From positions 248,001 through 312,000 of the forward strand of contig CAVYNA010000004.1 in NCBI GenBank assembly GCA_963769765.1: DNA of 64,000 bases, given 5' to 3'. Both the position numbers and the translations under genes were made by a program. The stretch comes from Bog-756 sp963769765. Its GTDB lineage: Bacteria; Actinomycetota; Acidimicrobiia; Acidimicrobiales; RAAP-2. Shown here piece after piece: positions 27,960-36,013 of this stretch (positions are counted from its first letter, which is position 1; the number at the start of each line of letters is the position of its first letter). The notes below the pieces were generated by a model. It was given only the letters and a program-made list of their open reading frames with translations. It was not told where the DNA came from and did no database searches.

Positions 27960-29081
27960 ATGACCACCGGTGCCCCCCGGGACGAGGTGGTCGGTCCCCC
28001 GCTGTCCGACGACGCGGCGACCCGTCACCCCGAGCGCGAGGCGGTCGACCAGGCCACGGCCCGGCTGGTGGACGCGCTCGTGTCCGGGCACGCGTCGAAG
28101 AGCCAACGACGCATCTTCCAGTCGATGCTCGGCACGGTCGACGAGCTCGCCGACGCGGGCACCGAGGTCATCGACCTCAAGATCGCGGACACCGCGCTGG
28201 CCGAGATGGCGGCAGCGTTCCGCATCTTCCGGCCGTTCCGGCGGCGCCGGAAGGTCACCATCTTCGGCTCGGCCCGCACGGCACCGGACCACCCCGCCTA
28301 CGACCAGGCCCGCGATCTCGCCGCGGCGATGGCCGCCGCCGACTGGATGGTGGTGACCGGCGCCGGCCCGGGCATCATGGCCGCCGGCATGGAGGGCGCG
28401 GGGCGTGACCTCTCGATCGGCGTCAACATCCGGCTCCCCCACGAGCAGGGCGCGAACACCTTCATCGCCCAGGACCCGAAGCTCGTCGAGATGCGCTACT
28501 TCTTCACCCGGAAGCTGATGCTGATCAAGGAGTCCGACGGTTACGTCGTCCTTCCGGGCGGCTTCGGGACCCTCGACGAAGGGTACGAGCTGCTCACGCT
28601 GCTCCAGACCGGCAAAGCCGAGCCCGCCCCGGTCGTCATGCTCGACACACCCGGCGGCACCTACTGGCAAGGGTGGACCCGGTTCCTCGCCGAAGAGGTC
28701 GAGCCACGGGGCCTGGTCTCCGCCGAGGACCGTGCGTTCTTCACCGTCACCGACGACGTCGCCGCGGCGACCGACGAACTGCTCGGCTTCTACCGCAACT
28801 ACCACTCGTGCCGGTGGGTCGGTGACCTCTTCGTGATGCGGCTCGAGGCCGCACCGGAGCGTGCACAGCTCGCGGAGCTCAACCGGCGCTTCGCCGACAT
28901 CGTGGTCTCCGGGGTGATCCGGACCACCAAGCCCCTTCCGCCGGAACGCGCGGACGACGACCACCTCCACCTCGCGCGGATCGCCTTCCGGTTCGACAAG
29001 GTCAACTACGGACGGCTCCGTCAGCTGATCGACGCGCTCAACCGGCTCGCAACTCCCGGGCCGTCACCCGTCGTCGACTGA
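27960..29081 (+). CDS. LOG-family Rossmann-fold protein (extended form)
   Basis: A 373-residue protein. The middle part (about 95-280) has the LOG/TIGR00730 fold, with TIFGSARTAP, TGAGPGIMAAGMEGA and the PGGxGTxxE motif as VLPGGFGTLDEGYE. Core LOG proteins release active cytokinin-type bases by cleaving nucleoside monophosphates. This longer form carries an extra N-terminal helical region (about 1-90) and a C-terminal domain (about 285-373); such extended forms are widespread in actinobacteria, and their substrate is not established. The ATG at 27960 follows a GAGGT site overlapping the fbiC end. It converges on a small minus-strand gene with an 18-base overlap. Confidence 0.85.
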   Translation: MTTGAPRDEVVGPPLSDDAATRHPEREAVDQATARLVDALVSGHASKSQRRIFQSMLGTVDELADAGTEVIDLKIADTALAEMAAAFRIFRPFRRRRKVTIFGSARTAPDHPAYDQARDLAAAMAAADWMVVTGAGPGIMAAGMEGAGRDLSIGVNIRLPHEQGANTFIAQDPKLVEMRYFFTRKLMLIKESDGYVVLPGGFGTLDEGYELLTLLQTGKAEPAPVVMLDTPGGTYWQGWTRFLAEEVEPRGLVSAEDRAFFTVTDDVAAATDELLGFYRNYHSCRWVGDLFVMRLEAAPERAQLAELNRRFADIVVSGVIRTTKPLPPERADDDHLHLARIAFRFDKVNYGRLRQLIDALNRLATPGPSPVVD

Positions 29082-29288
29082 CGACCCGTTCGCCAGCAGC
29101 GCGACCGCCTTCTCCACGGCGCGCCGGGCCCGGGTGATGCGCTTCTCCTCGGCGACGAGCTGCGGATCGGGTGCGCCCCCGTCGCGGACCGCGTCCGTGG
29201 CACGTCGCAGGCGGTCAAGCGCGAGGTCGGCCAGCTCCTCCGAGATGAAGTCGAGGCGCTCGGCGAGCTCCGCCGGGTCTGCGGACAC
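29064..29288 (-). CDS. Small charged helical protein, unknown function
   Basis: A 74-residue protein almost certainly all helical. It is rich in Ala, Arg, Glu and Leu, with heptad-like spacing in AELAERLDFISEELADLALD and RRAVEKAVALLANG. No catalytic motif is seen. The GTG at 29288 lies 2 bases after the acyl-CoA synthetase stop, which suggests translation following that gene. Its 3' end overlaps the convergent LOG gene. Short helical companions of this kind next to acyl-CoA synthetases are seen in other actinobacteria, but a role in that enzyme's function is only a guess. Confidence 0.6.
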   Translation of the reverse strand: MSADPAELAERLDFISEELADLALDRLRRATDAVRDGGAPDPQLVAEEKRITRARRAVEKAVALLANGSSVDDG

Positions 29289-29290
29289 CC

Positions 29291-30924
29291 CTAGGAGCTC
29301 CGGGTGATCTCGACCTCGACCACCTCGAGCACGCCGTCGGCGTGCCGCGCCCGCAGCGCCTTCTTGTCGAACTTGCCGACGCTCGTCTTCGGGACCTCTT
29401 CGACGAAGGTCCACCGCTCGGGCAGCCACCAGCGGCTCACCCGTTCCGTCAAGAACGCGACCAGCTCGTCCGGGCCGGTCGCCGCACCCTCCTCGAGGAC
29501 GACGGCGACGAGGGGCCGTTCGCTCCAGCGCGGGTCGGGCACCGCGATGACCGCCGCTTCGACGACCGAGGGGTGGGCCATGACTTCGTTCTCGAGCTCG
29601 ACCGAGGAGATCCACTCGCCGCCCGACTTGATCACGTCCTTGGTCCGGTCGCTGATCTGCATGAAGCCACGCGTGTCGAGCGATCCGATGTCGCCGGTGC
29701 GCAGCCAACCGTCGTGGAACCGCTCCGGTGAAGCGTCCTTGTAGTAGGAGCCGGTGACCCAGGGACCCCGGACCTCGAACTCCCCGACCGAGGTCCCGTC
29801 GTTGGGCAGGATCGTCCCGTCCTCCGCGGCCACCCGGACGTCGACGCCGGGGACGATGCGTCCGGTCTTCGCCCGCCAGTCCATCTCCTCTTCCGGGGGT
29901 GTCCACGCGGGGCGAGCGCGAGCGCGCAGAGCGGGCTCGTCTCGGTCATGCCCCACCCCTGCACCATCTCGATCCCGAGCTCGTCCCGGAACCGCTCGAT
30001 GAGCTGCCGAGGCACGGCGGCACCGCCCGCCGTGATCATGCGCAGTGACGACAGGTCGACGTCGTGGGTGCCCGCGAAGCGCAAGAGGTCGTTCCAGATG
30101 GTGGGCACGCCCGCCGACATGGTCGGCCGGTGGCGGGCGATGACCGCGGCGAGCGGCTCGGCCTGGACGAACTGCTGGGGCATGATCAGGTCGGCACCGG
30201 TCAGGAAGCATGCGTACGGCGTCCCCCACACGTTCGCGTGGAACATGGGAACGATCGAGAGGACCCGGTCCGATTCGTTGATCCCGAGTGACGATCCCGA
30301 GGTCACCGCCATCGTGTGCAGGAACGTCGAGCGGTGGCTGTAGACCACCCCCTTCGGGTTGCCGGTCGTGCCGGACGTGTAGCACATCGCCGCCGCGGAC
30401 CGTTCGTCGAGCTCCGGCCAGTCGAAGCCTGGCCGCTCCGCAGCGAGCAACTCCTCGTAGGCCAGCGTGTCACCGAGGTCACCACCCTGTCCGGAGCCGG
30501 TCACGACGAACCGCTTGACCGTCGTCAGCTGGTCCGCGACGCGTGCGAGGAGGGGGACGAGCGTCTCGTCGACGACGATGACGGTGTCCTCGGCATGGTT
30601 GATCACGAACGCGAGCTGCTCGGGGAAGAGCCGGAGGTTGAGGGTGTGGAGCACCGCTCCCATCGACGGGACGGCGAGATAGGCCTCGAGGTGGGTCTGG
30701 TTGTTCCAGAGGAACGTGCCCACCCTGTCGCCCTCGCCGATGCCGAGGCGGGCCAGCGCCGAGGCCAGGCGTTCCGACCGGTCGGCCACCTGGGTGAAGG
30801 TGCCCTCGTCGCACTCCCCGTCCGGTGCGGTGATCGTGAGCACGCGGCTGTCGCCGTAGACCTGCTGCCCGTGACGAAGGATGCCGCTCACGAGCAGCGG
30901 TGCGTCCTGCATGGTGCTGAGCAC
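29291..30924 (-). pseudogene. Long-chain acyl-CoA synthetase, split by one apparent single-base deletion
   Basis: The intact family protein would run about 540 residues and activate fatty acids with ATP and CoA. The N-terminal part in one frame carries the AMP-binding P-loop CYTSGTTGNPKGVVYSHRS and QGWGMTETSPLCALALAPRG. From there the match continues in the next frame with TPPEEEMDWRAKTGRIVPG, then GWLRTGDIGSLD, DRTKDVIKSGGEWISSVELE and the terminal VPKTSVGKFDKKALR. The frames join near base 29902, where one nucleotide appears missing after the Gly codon of APRG. The GTG at 30924 has an ideal GGAGG site seven bases away. Either this is a recent frameshift or an assembly error beside a C5 run. 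Conservation on both sides favours a very young lesion or an error. Confidence 0.88.
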
Positions 30925-31108
30925 GGTGATACCTCCCACTCCCCCTCCGCACGTGCGGATGGTCGAGCCTACCCACGCCGCCTGCAGGTCAACAGGGGGT
31001 TGCGGTGGCGAAGGTCCCGTGCTCGACTGGGAACGCGCCGGGCCGTCCCGACGCTCCGATCTGAGCCGGCGGCTCACCTCCTCTCCTCTTCGTCGGGGCC
31101 GGTGGGCC

Positions 31109-32032
31109 GTGGGCAAGATGATCCTGAGCGTGGTGCTCGCCGTCGTGGGCGCCGTGGTATCCCTTTTGGTCCTCGTCGCGGCGATTGCCGGCGGCGCCGT
31201 GAGCGGTGGCGCCGGGACCTCAGCCGGCGGAAGCCCGCCCGACACCGCTGGGCGCGGCTCCGCTCCCGCCGTCCCGACCGCATGGGTCCACCTCGACCAG
31301 CAGGCGGCGGCCGCCTGCCCGGGTCTCCCCTGGTCAGTACTCGCCGCCGTCGGCACGGTCGAGTCAGCGAGCGGCCAATCCGACGCACCCGGGGTCTGGT
31401 CGGGGGCGAACGCTGCCGGTGCCGAGGGTCCGATGCAGTTCGAACCGGCCACCTTCGCCGCCTACGCCACGGCCGGGCCGGGCGGCGCCGTGCCGGCGAC
31501 CCCCTACGACCCGGTGGACGCCGTCTACACGGCGACCACGATGCTCTGCCGCAACGGCGCCGGTGCACCGGAGGCCTTGGCGGGCGCGCTCTTCGCCTAC
31601 GACCACTCGGAGCCGTACGTCCGGACCGTCCTCACGCTGGCCCTCGCCCTCGGCGACGATCCGGCGACGAGCGCGACGGTCGTCGACGCGCTCACCTTCG
31701 CAGCCGGGCAGTTGGGGGTGCCCTACCAGTGGGGTGGGACCGGTCCCGGCGGGTTCGACTGCTCGGGGCTCGCACAGGCCGCCTACGGTCACACGGGCGT
31801 CGCCCTCCCCAGGGTGGCCCAGGACCAGTACGACGCGGGTCCGGTCGTCCCCGCGGGCGCACCGGTCCGTCCCGGCGACCTCCTCTTCTTCGGCAGTGGT
31901 CCGGGCGGCGTCGACCACGTGGGCATCTACGTCGGAGGCGGGGAGATGGTCGACGCTCCCTTCACCGGCGCGCTGGTCCGGTTCGACACCGCGGACTGGT
32001 CCGGCCTGGTCGGCGCGACCCAACCGGCGTGA
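31109..32032 (+). CDS. Membrane-anchored peptidoglycan hydrolase with lysozyme-like and NlpC/P60 domains
   Basis: About 307 residues. An N-terminal transmembrane or uncleaved signal helix (about 4-34, MILSVVLAVVGAVVSLLVLV) places the rest outside the cell. Residues about 60-190 resemble a transglycosylase-like fold: VLAAVGTVESASGQS offers the catalytic Glu, followed by GPMQFEPATFAAY. Residues about 200-307 are an NlpC/P60 endopeptidase with the catalytic Cys in GGFDCSGLAQAAYG and the His in VDHVGIYVGGGEMVDAP. Together they can cut glycan strands and peptide stems. The GTG at 31109 is chosen over the ATG at 31118; neither has a strong ribosome site. It is divergent from the acyl-CoA synthetase across 184 bases. 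Confidence 0.88.
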   Translation: MGKMILSVVLAVVGAVVSLLVLVAAIAGGAVSGGAGTSAGGSPPDTAGRGSAPAVPTAWVHLDQQAAAACPGLPWSVLAAVGTVESASGQSDAPGVWSGANAAGAEGPMQFEPATFAAYATAGPGGAVPATPYDPVDAVYTATTMLCRNGAGAPEALAGALFAYDHSEPYVRTVLTLALALGDDPATSATVVDALTFAAGQLGVPYQWGGTGPGGFDCSGLAQAAYGHTGVALPRVAQDQYDAGPVVPAGAPVRPGDLLFFGSGPGGVDHVGIYVGGGEMVDAPFTGALVRFDTADWSGLVGATQPA

Positions 32033-32045
32033 GCGGTTGCGACTG

Positions 32046-32834
32046 TCAGCGACCCTGGTCGCCGTAGATCTGGTCGAAGATCCCGTCGATCCCCGAGCCG
32101 TGCAAGGTGAGGCCGCCGTCGACGACGATGTTCTGTCCGGTGATGAAGCGCGCGAGATCCGAGCAGAGGAAGACCACGACGTCCGCCACGTCCTCGGGCT
32201 CGCCGAGCCGCCCGACCGGTGTCGTCCGCTCGAACCTTTCGAGCTCGTGGGGCAGGAAACCGAGGAGCGGCGCGGTCAACGCGGTGCGGATCATCCCCGG
32301 TGAGACCGCGTTGACCCGGATGGCCGGTCCATACTCGAGCGCGGCGGACGCGGTGATCGCGGCGACACCGGCCTTCGCCGCGGAGTAAGGCGCTTCACCG
32401 GCGGCAGGCCGGGTCCCGCTGATCGACGCGGTCGAGACGATGCTTCCACCTCCCGAGGCGACGAGGTGAGGGATGGCGGCGCGGAAGCCGTGGTACACAC
32501 CGGTCAGGTTGACCGCGAGCAGGCGACCCCAGGTGTCGGGCTCCCACTCGTGGAGGGGCGCGAGATTGCCGATCCCCGCATTGTTGAACAGGATGGTGAT
32601 CCCGCCCATCGCGTCCGCCGCGGCGTCGACCGCTCTGCGGAGCGCCTCCGGATCGGCGACGTCCGCGACGTGGGCCGTTCCGTCGATCTCCCCGGCGACC
32701 TGCGCGGCCCCGTCGCCGTCGATGTCGACGACCGCCACGGTGGCGCCCTCCTCGACGAGTCGCCGCGCCGTCGCCCGTCCGATGCCGGAGGCGCCTCCGG
32801 TCACGACCGCCCGTTCACCCTCGACGAGTCCCAC
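32046..32834 (-). CDS. Short-chain dehydrogenase/reductase (SDR)
   Basis: A 262-residue classical SDR. The cofactor motif VVTGGASGIGRATAR, the Asp after strand 2 (VVDIDGD, suggesting NAD(H) preference), NNAG in ILFNNAGIG, and the catalytic Ser/Tyr/Lys set (STASISG with PYSAAKAG) are present. The C-terminal DLARFITGQNIVVDGGLTLHG is typical. The substrate cannot be deduced. The gene converges on the peptidoglycan hydrolase with 13 bases between stops and is divergent from a VOC-family gene 116 bases away. The ATG at 32834 gives a normal SDR length. Confidence 0.93.
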   Translation of the reverse strand: MGLVEGERAVVTGGASGIGRATARRLVEEGATVAVVDIDGDGAAQVAGEIDGTAHVADVADPEALRRAVDAAADAMGGITILFNNAGIGNLAPLHEWEPDTWGRLLAVNLTGVYHGFRAAIPHLVASGGGSIVSTASISGTRPAAGEAPYSAAKAGVAAITASAALEYGPAIRVNAVSPGMIRTALTAPLLGFLPHELERFERTTPVGRLGEPEDVADVVVFLCSDLARFITGQNIVVDGGLTLHGSGIDGIFDQIYGDQGR

Positions 32835-32950
32835 TGTCCCTCCCTCTCACACCGTGCCGGCCGCGCGGCCCGACCAGCTGACCGGGCCGCACCTCCGCCG
32901 TAGTCGACCACACGGTCGGCCACGCCGCCGCGAGCTGAGAGGATGGATGC

Positions 32951-33340
32951 GTGGAGCCCCGCGTCAGCCTGGTGACCCTCGGGGTCGACGATCTCGGACG
33001 GGCGCGGTCGTTCTACGAAGCGCTCGGGTGGACCGGTGCGGTGCAGCCCGACGACGAGGTCTGCTTCTTCCAGGTCGGCGGCATGATCTTCGGGCTGTGG
33101 GCCGCCCTCGGCGGCCACGGGGCGCCGGGGATCGAGCTCGCCTACAACGTGCGTTCACCGGGCGAGGTCGCAACGGTGCTGGCCGAGGCCGAACAGGCCG
33201 GTGGCACGATCGTCCGCGCACCCCACCTGGCCGAGTGGGGTGGTACGACCGGCGCATTCGCCGACCCGGACGGCTACGTCTGGGAGGTTGCGCACAATCC
33301 GGGCTGGACCCTCGGCGAGGACGGGTCCGTCCACCTCTGA
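32951..33340 (+). CDS. VOC-superfamily (glyoxalase/bleomycin-resistance fold) protein
   Basis: A 129-residue protein with the beta-alpha-beta-beta-beta repeat of the vicinal-oxygen-chelate superfamily. The start VSLVTLGVDDLGRARSFYEA is the usual first strand and helix, and the end FADPDGYVWEVAHNP is the classical second-module signature, where Glu is a potential metal ligand. Catalytic metal ligands in the first module are less obvious, so it may be a binding rather than a catalytic member. The GTG at 32951 follows a GAGAGGA site. Substrate is unknown. Confidence 0.88.
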   Translation: MEPRVSLVTLGVDDLGRARSFYEALGWTGAVQPDDEVCFFQVGGMIFGLWAALGGHGAPGIELAYNVRSPGEVATVLAEAEQAGGTIVRAPHLAEWGGTTGAFADPDGYVWEVAHNPGWTLGEDGSVHL

Positions 33341-33357
33341 GCTCCACCCTTCGTCGG

Positions 33358-33879
33358 TCAGAAGGGCAACCCGTCGACGCGGAGGCCTCCCGGAGGGAGG
33401 TGGGCACCCTCGGCCAGCGAGGTCCAGCACGTCACCAGCGGCATCACGATCGGGCCCTCGGGCTGGTCCGCCGTGACTTCCCCGGCGATCGGCTGCCAAC
33501 CGAGTCGACCGTAGAAGGCGGTCCGGACGGTGCGGCAGAAGAGCATGGCGATCGGCACGCCGCCGTCGCCCATCCTCGCCGTCGCGCCCCGGACCAGTTG
33601 CCCGCCCAGGCCGCGCCCCCGGTGGTCACGGTGGACGAGCACGCCGCCGAGCCCCACGACATCCGTCCGCTGACCCGAGTCCGTCTCGACCGCGGAGCCG
33701 ACCCACCCGGCGTGCCCGACGACCCGGCCGTCGAGGACCAGGCCCAGGTGCTCGGTCTTGTCACGCCAGACGATGCCCAACCCGTCGGTGCCGAAGGCGT
33801 CGTCCTCACCGTCGACGAGCTCCTCCCACCAGCCGGGCGCGACCCCGGCGAGGTCCACCAGGTCGGGTGCGGTCGTCAC
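33358..33879 (-). CDS. GNAT-family N-acetyltransferase
   Basis: A 173-residue GNAT with VVGLGGVLVHRDHRGRGLGG as the acetyl-CoA-binding motif A (R/Q-x-x-G-x-G: HRGRGLGG). The following QLVRGATARMGDGG and TAFYGRLGWQPIAG fit the helix and the terminal motif B. The acceptor is unknown. The GTG at 33879 overlaps the TGA of the methyltransferase gene (GTGA), which argues for translational coupling and a shared transcript. It converges on the VOC gene with 17 bases between stops. Confidence 0.87.
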   Translation of the reverse strand: MTTAPDLVDLAGVAPGWWEELVDGEDDAFGTDGLGIVWRDKTEHLGLVLDGRVVGHAGWVGSAVETDSGQRTDVVGLGGVLVHRDHRGRGLGGQLVRGATARMGDGGVPIAMLFCRTVRTAFYGRLGWQPIAGEVTADQPEGPIVMPLVTCWTSLAEGAHLPPGGLRVDGLPF

Positions 33880-34667
33880 GGACGACGTCCCACCACCGCG
33901 CGAAGTCCCACCGGGAGCACCTCCGTCCCGAACGAGGCGCGTACCTCGATCTCGAGCCCGGTGCCGTCGAACCACCCGGGCACCGTCGAAGTGTCGACGA
34001 GGACGTTGTCGTGGCGCTCGTCGTCGCGCCGCCAGGTCCCGTCTCCGTTGCGGACGAACGTGGTCATCTCCCGCACGTAGCGGTCCGCGCTCGGCGTCGA
34101 GAACCGGCTCACGATCGCCCAGTCGTCGCCCACCCATCCGGAGCGGTCCTGGCCGAGCCGCGCACTCCCCCACTCGAGGTCGCAGAGGTCGAGCGCGAGG
34201 ATGCCCCCGGGTCGGAGCGCACGACCGAGACCGAGCAGCGCGCGTCGGATGTCCGCTTCGGTTGCGAGGTAGTTGAGCGCATGCCCGACCCCCACGACCG
34301 CGTCGACCTCGTCGACGGGGTCGTCGGGCAGGCGCAGGATCCGGAACTCCTCGACGCCCGACGCGACCGACCGCGCGAGCTCGAGCATGGCCGGGGACGC
34401 GTCCGTCGCGAGCACGCGGTGTCCGGCCGCGACGAGGTCGGCAGTGAGCAGCCCGCTCCCGCAACCGATCTCGAGAACGAGGCCCGAGCGCTTCCTCACC
34501 GGATCGAGGAGCGCGAGGATGCCCGGCGCGCAGATGCCGGCGTGGGAGCCGAAGCCGAGGTGGTGGACGAGCGCGAGGTCGTCCCGGTAATAAGGGGTCG
34601 GCACGTCGGGCACCTTTCCATCTTCGCCCAGATGATCCATTGCGACCGAGTTGCGCTGGGCAGGCAT
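33876..34667 (-). CDS. Class I SAM-dependent methyltransferase
   Basis: A 263-residue Rossmann-type methyltransferase. Motif I is VLEIGCGSGLLTADL, motif II (acidic) is VLATDASPAMLELA, and motif IV-V is VDAVVGVGHALNYL followed by LRPGGILALDLCD. An acid-rich C-terminal domain reminiscent of small-molecule methyltransferases follows. The acceptor cannot be assigned. The frame starts at ATG 34667, but the in-frame ATG at 34640 is an equal candidate, as neither has a ribosome site. Directly upstream are an 8-bp tandem repeat (34695-34750) and two palindromes (34815-34851), which may control this transcript. Confidence 0.85.
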   Translation of the reverse strand: MPAQRNSVAMDHLGEDGKVPDVPTPYYRDDLALVHHLGFGSHAGICAPGILALLDPVRKRSGLVLEIGCGSGLLTADLVAAGHRVLATDASPAMLELARSVASGVEEFRILRLPDDPVDEVDAVVGVGHALNYLATEADIRRALLGLGRALRPGGILALDLCDLEWGSARLGQDRSGWVGDDWAIVSRFSTPSADRYVREMTTFVRNGDGTWRRDDERHDNVLVDTSTVPGWFDGTGLEIEVRASFGTEVLPVGLRAVVGRRP

Positions 34668-34694
34668 CAGCCGTCGCAGGGGACCGGGCCGTCA

Positions 34695-34750
34695 TGGCGT
34701 CCTGGCGTCCTTGGGTCCTTGCGTGACTGCGTGACTGCGTGACTGCGTGA
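34695..34750. repeat. Seven-copy 8-bp tandem repeat (minisatellite)
   Basis: Seven consecutive 8-base units: TGGCGTCC twice, TTGGGTCC, TTGCGTGA, then CTGCGTGA three times. The last four units are nearly identical and the first three more diverged. The array ends 28 bases before the methyltransferase start on the minus strand. The unit length is not a multiple of three, and no gene runs through it. Copy number could vary by slippage and shift promoter spacing; that is inference. Confidence 0.8.
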
Positions 34751-34814
34751 CGGAGCGAGCTTTCGTGCACGAGGGCGGACCGACCGGATGCATGTCTCGA
34801 GCATCGGCATACGT

Positions 34815-34851
34815 GTACATCACCTGATGTACGTATACATCAGGTGATGTA
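34815..34851. promoter_or_regulatory. Two tandem palindromic operator-like sites
   Basis: The first site, GTACATCACCTGATGTAC (34815-34832), is a perfect palindrome with a CC centre. The second, TACATCAGGTGATGTA (34836-34851), has the same half-sites with a GG centre. Their centres are 20 bases apart, about two helical turns, so two dimers could bind one face of the DNA. The two sites are also inverted copies of each other. This is the layout of cooperative repressor or activator operators. No regulator gene lies adjacent; the sites lie between efeU (stop 34902) and the methyltransferase start (34667). A hairpin terminator role is less likely because no T tract follows. Confidence 0.6.
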
Positions 34852-34901
34852 CGTACCCGAACAACAAGCCGTGCGCCCGGATGGCACGCGGCGTCGGGTG
34901 C

Positions 34902-35906
34902 TCAAGCCGAGGTGACCGGTGCGCCGGCGTCCTGGGGCGGGCCGCCGGCGTGCTGCCGCTCGCGACCCGCGCCAAAGGCGGCTTTCGACGATTCCGGATC
35001 GGGGGATCCTGCCGATTCGGCGGCCGACCGGTCGCCGACGACCGCGGCGCCACCGCGTCGACGTCGGCCCATCCGGACGAAGAGGGTGACCGAGACGGCC
35101 ACGTAGACCACCCATACGACGACCTGGAGCACCGTCGGGTGGTCCGCATACCCGAACAGGCTGTGGAAGACGTCGCCCATCGCGCTGGACTGGCTGAGCA
35201 CGGAGCTCGTGCTCCAGAGCGGGTGGGTGAGCACGGGCAGCCAGCCGAGCGTCTGCAGGTTCCCGACCGCGTCGACGAGGAGGCCCGCCGCGAACACCAT
35301 CAGGACGACCCCCAGCACCCGGAAGAAGAGCCCGAGGTTGAGCCGTCTCCCGAGCTTGTAGATCGCGTAGGCGAGGGAGAGTGCCACCACGAGGCCGAGC
35401 ACCGCGCCGGCCAGCAGCCCCCGTCCGTGCGCGCCGGTCGCCGACTGCTTGGTCGACGCGAACACGATGGCCAGGGTGAAGACCATGGTCTCGAGTCCCT
35501 CTCGACCGACCGCCTGGAAGGAGAGCAGGCCCAGGCCGAATCTCGCCTTGCCGCTCATGGCCGCCTCCGACCGGGCCTCCAGCTCCGAGGTGAGGTTCTG
35601 GCTGTGCGCCTGCATCCAGAAGGTCAACGCCGTCAAGACCACGGCGGCGAACAGGTAGGTGACCGTCTCGAAGACCGTCTGGAAGGTCGACCCGTCGTAC
35701 TGGCTCACGACCAGATAGACCGCGATCCCGCCCCCGGTGACCAGCGCAAGGGCCACACCGACGCCGGCCAGGACGTCACGGAAGTACCGCTGCTGGCCGG
35801 TGCGGTCGAGGTACGCGAGCAGGATCGCCACGATCATGCTGGCCTCGATCCCCTCACGGAGGAAGATGACGAACGTCGGGATCATCGGGACCGGACTCTT
35901 AGGCAC
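34902..35906 (-). CDS. efeU: EfeU/FTR1-family iron permease
   Basis: A 334-residue polytopic protein with about seven transmembrane helices. Two REGxE iron-binding motifs are present: REGIEA at residues 17-22 and REGLET at 135-140. These are the paired motifs of FTR1-type iron permeases, which in bacteria usually work with EfeO and EfeB in ferrous or ferric uptake; neither partner gene is visible here. A hydrophilic Ser/Gly/Ala tail (about 285-334) follows the last helix. The GTG at 35906 gives this length; an ATG at 35885 would start seven residues later and nearer the first helix. An iron-box-like palindrome lies at 35922-35935. Confidence 0.92.
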   Translation of the reverse strand: MPKSPVPMIPTFVIFLREGIEASMIVAILLAYLDRTGQQRYFRDVLAGVGVALALVTGGGIAVYLVVSQYDGSTFQTVFETVTYLFAAVVLTALTFWMQAHSQNLTSELEARSEAAMSGKARFGLGLLSFQAVGREGLETMVFTLAIVFASTKQSATGAHGRGLLAGAVLGLVVALSLAYAIYKLGRRLNLGLFFRVLGVVLMVFAAGLLVDAVGNLQTLGWLPVLTHPLWSTSSVLSQSSAMGDVFHSLFGYADHPTVLQVVVWVVYVAVSVTLFVRMGRRRRGGAAVVGDRSAAESAGSPDPESSKAAFGAGRERQHAGGPPQDAGAPVTSA

Positions 35907-35921
35907 ATAGCATTCAAATAC

Positions 35922-35935
35922 TTAGGTAACCCTAA
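35922..35935. promoter_or_regulatory. Iron-box-like palindrome upstream of efeU (DtxR/IdeR type)
   Basis: The sequence TTAGGTAACCCTAA is a palindrome of TTAGG and CCTAA arms with a four-base centre. It is short compared with the 19-bp IdeR/DtxR consensus (TTAGGTTAGSCTAACCTAA) but matches its outer arms and the AGGT-A core. A further TTAGG half-site lies at 35899-35903. It sits 16 bases upstream of the efeU start, in AT-rich sequence unlike the surroundings, and between efeU and the divergent gene at 36014. Iron-dependent repression of efeU is a reasonable expectation, not shown. Confidence 0.5.
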
Positions 35936-36013
35936 TTTATTCCCGCTGTCAACCGACTCGCCAGTTCGCTGCCGCACAGGGTTACGATGCACGCGAGGAC
36001 TGGGAGAGAGCCG

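Noticed and set aside
34815..34851. Bidirectional terminator for efeU.
   Set aside because: No T tract on either side, and two separate palindromes with fixed spacing fit protein-binding sites better.
34820..35149. Short minus-strand frames around the palindromes at 34815-34851.
   Set aside because: They overlap the efeU end, show no domain or ribosome site, and have Arg/Pro-rich shadow composition.
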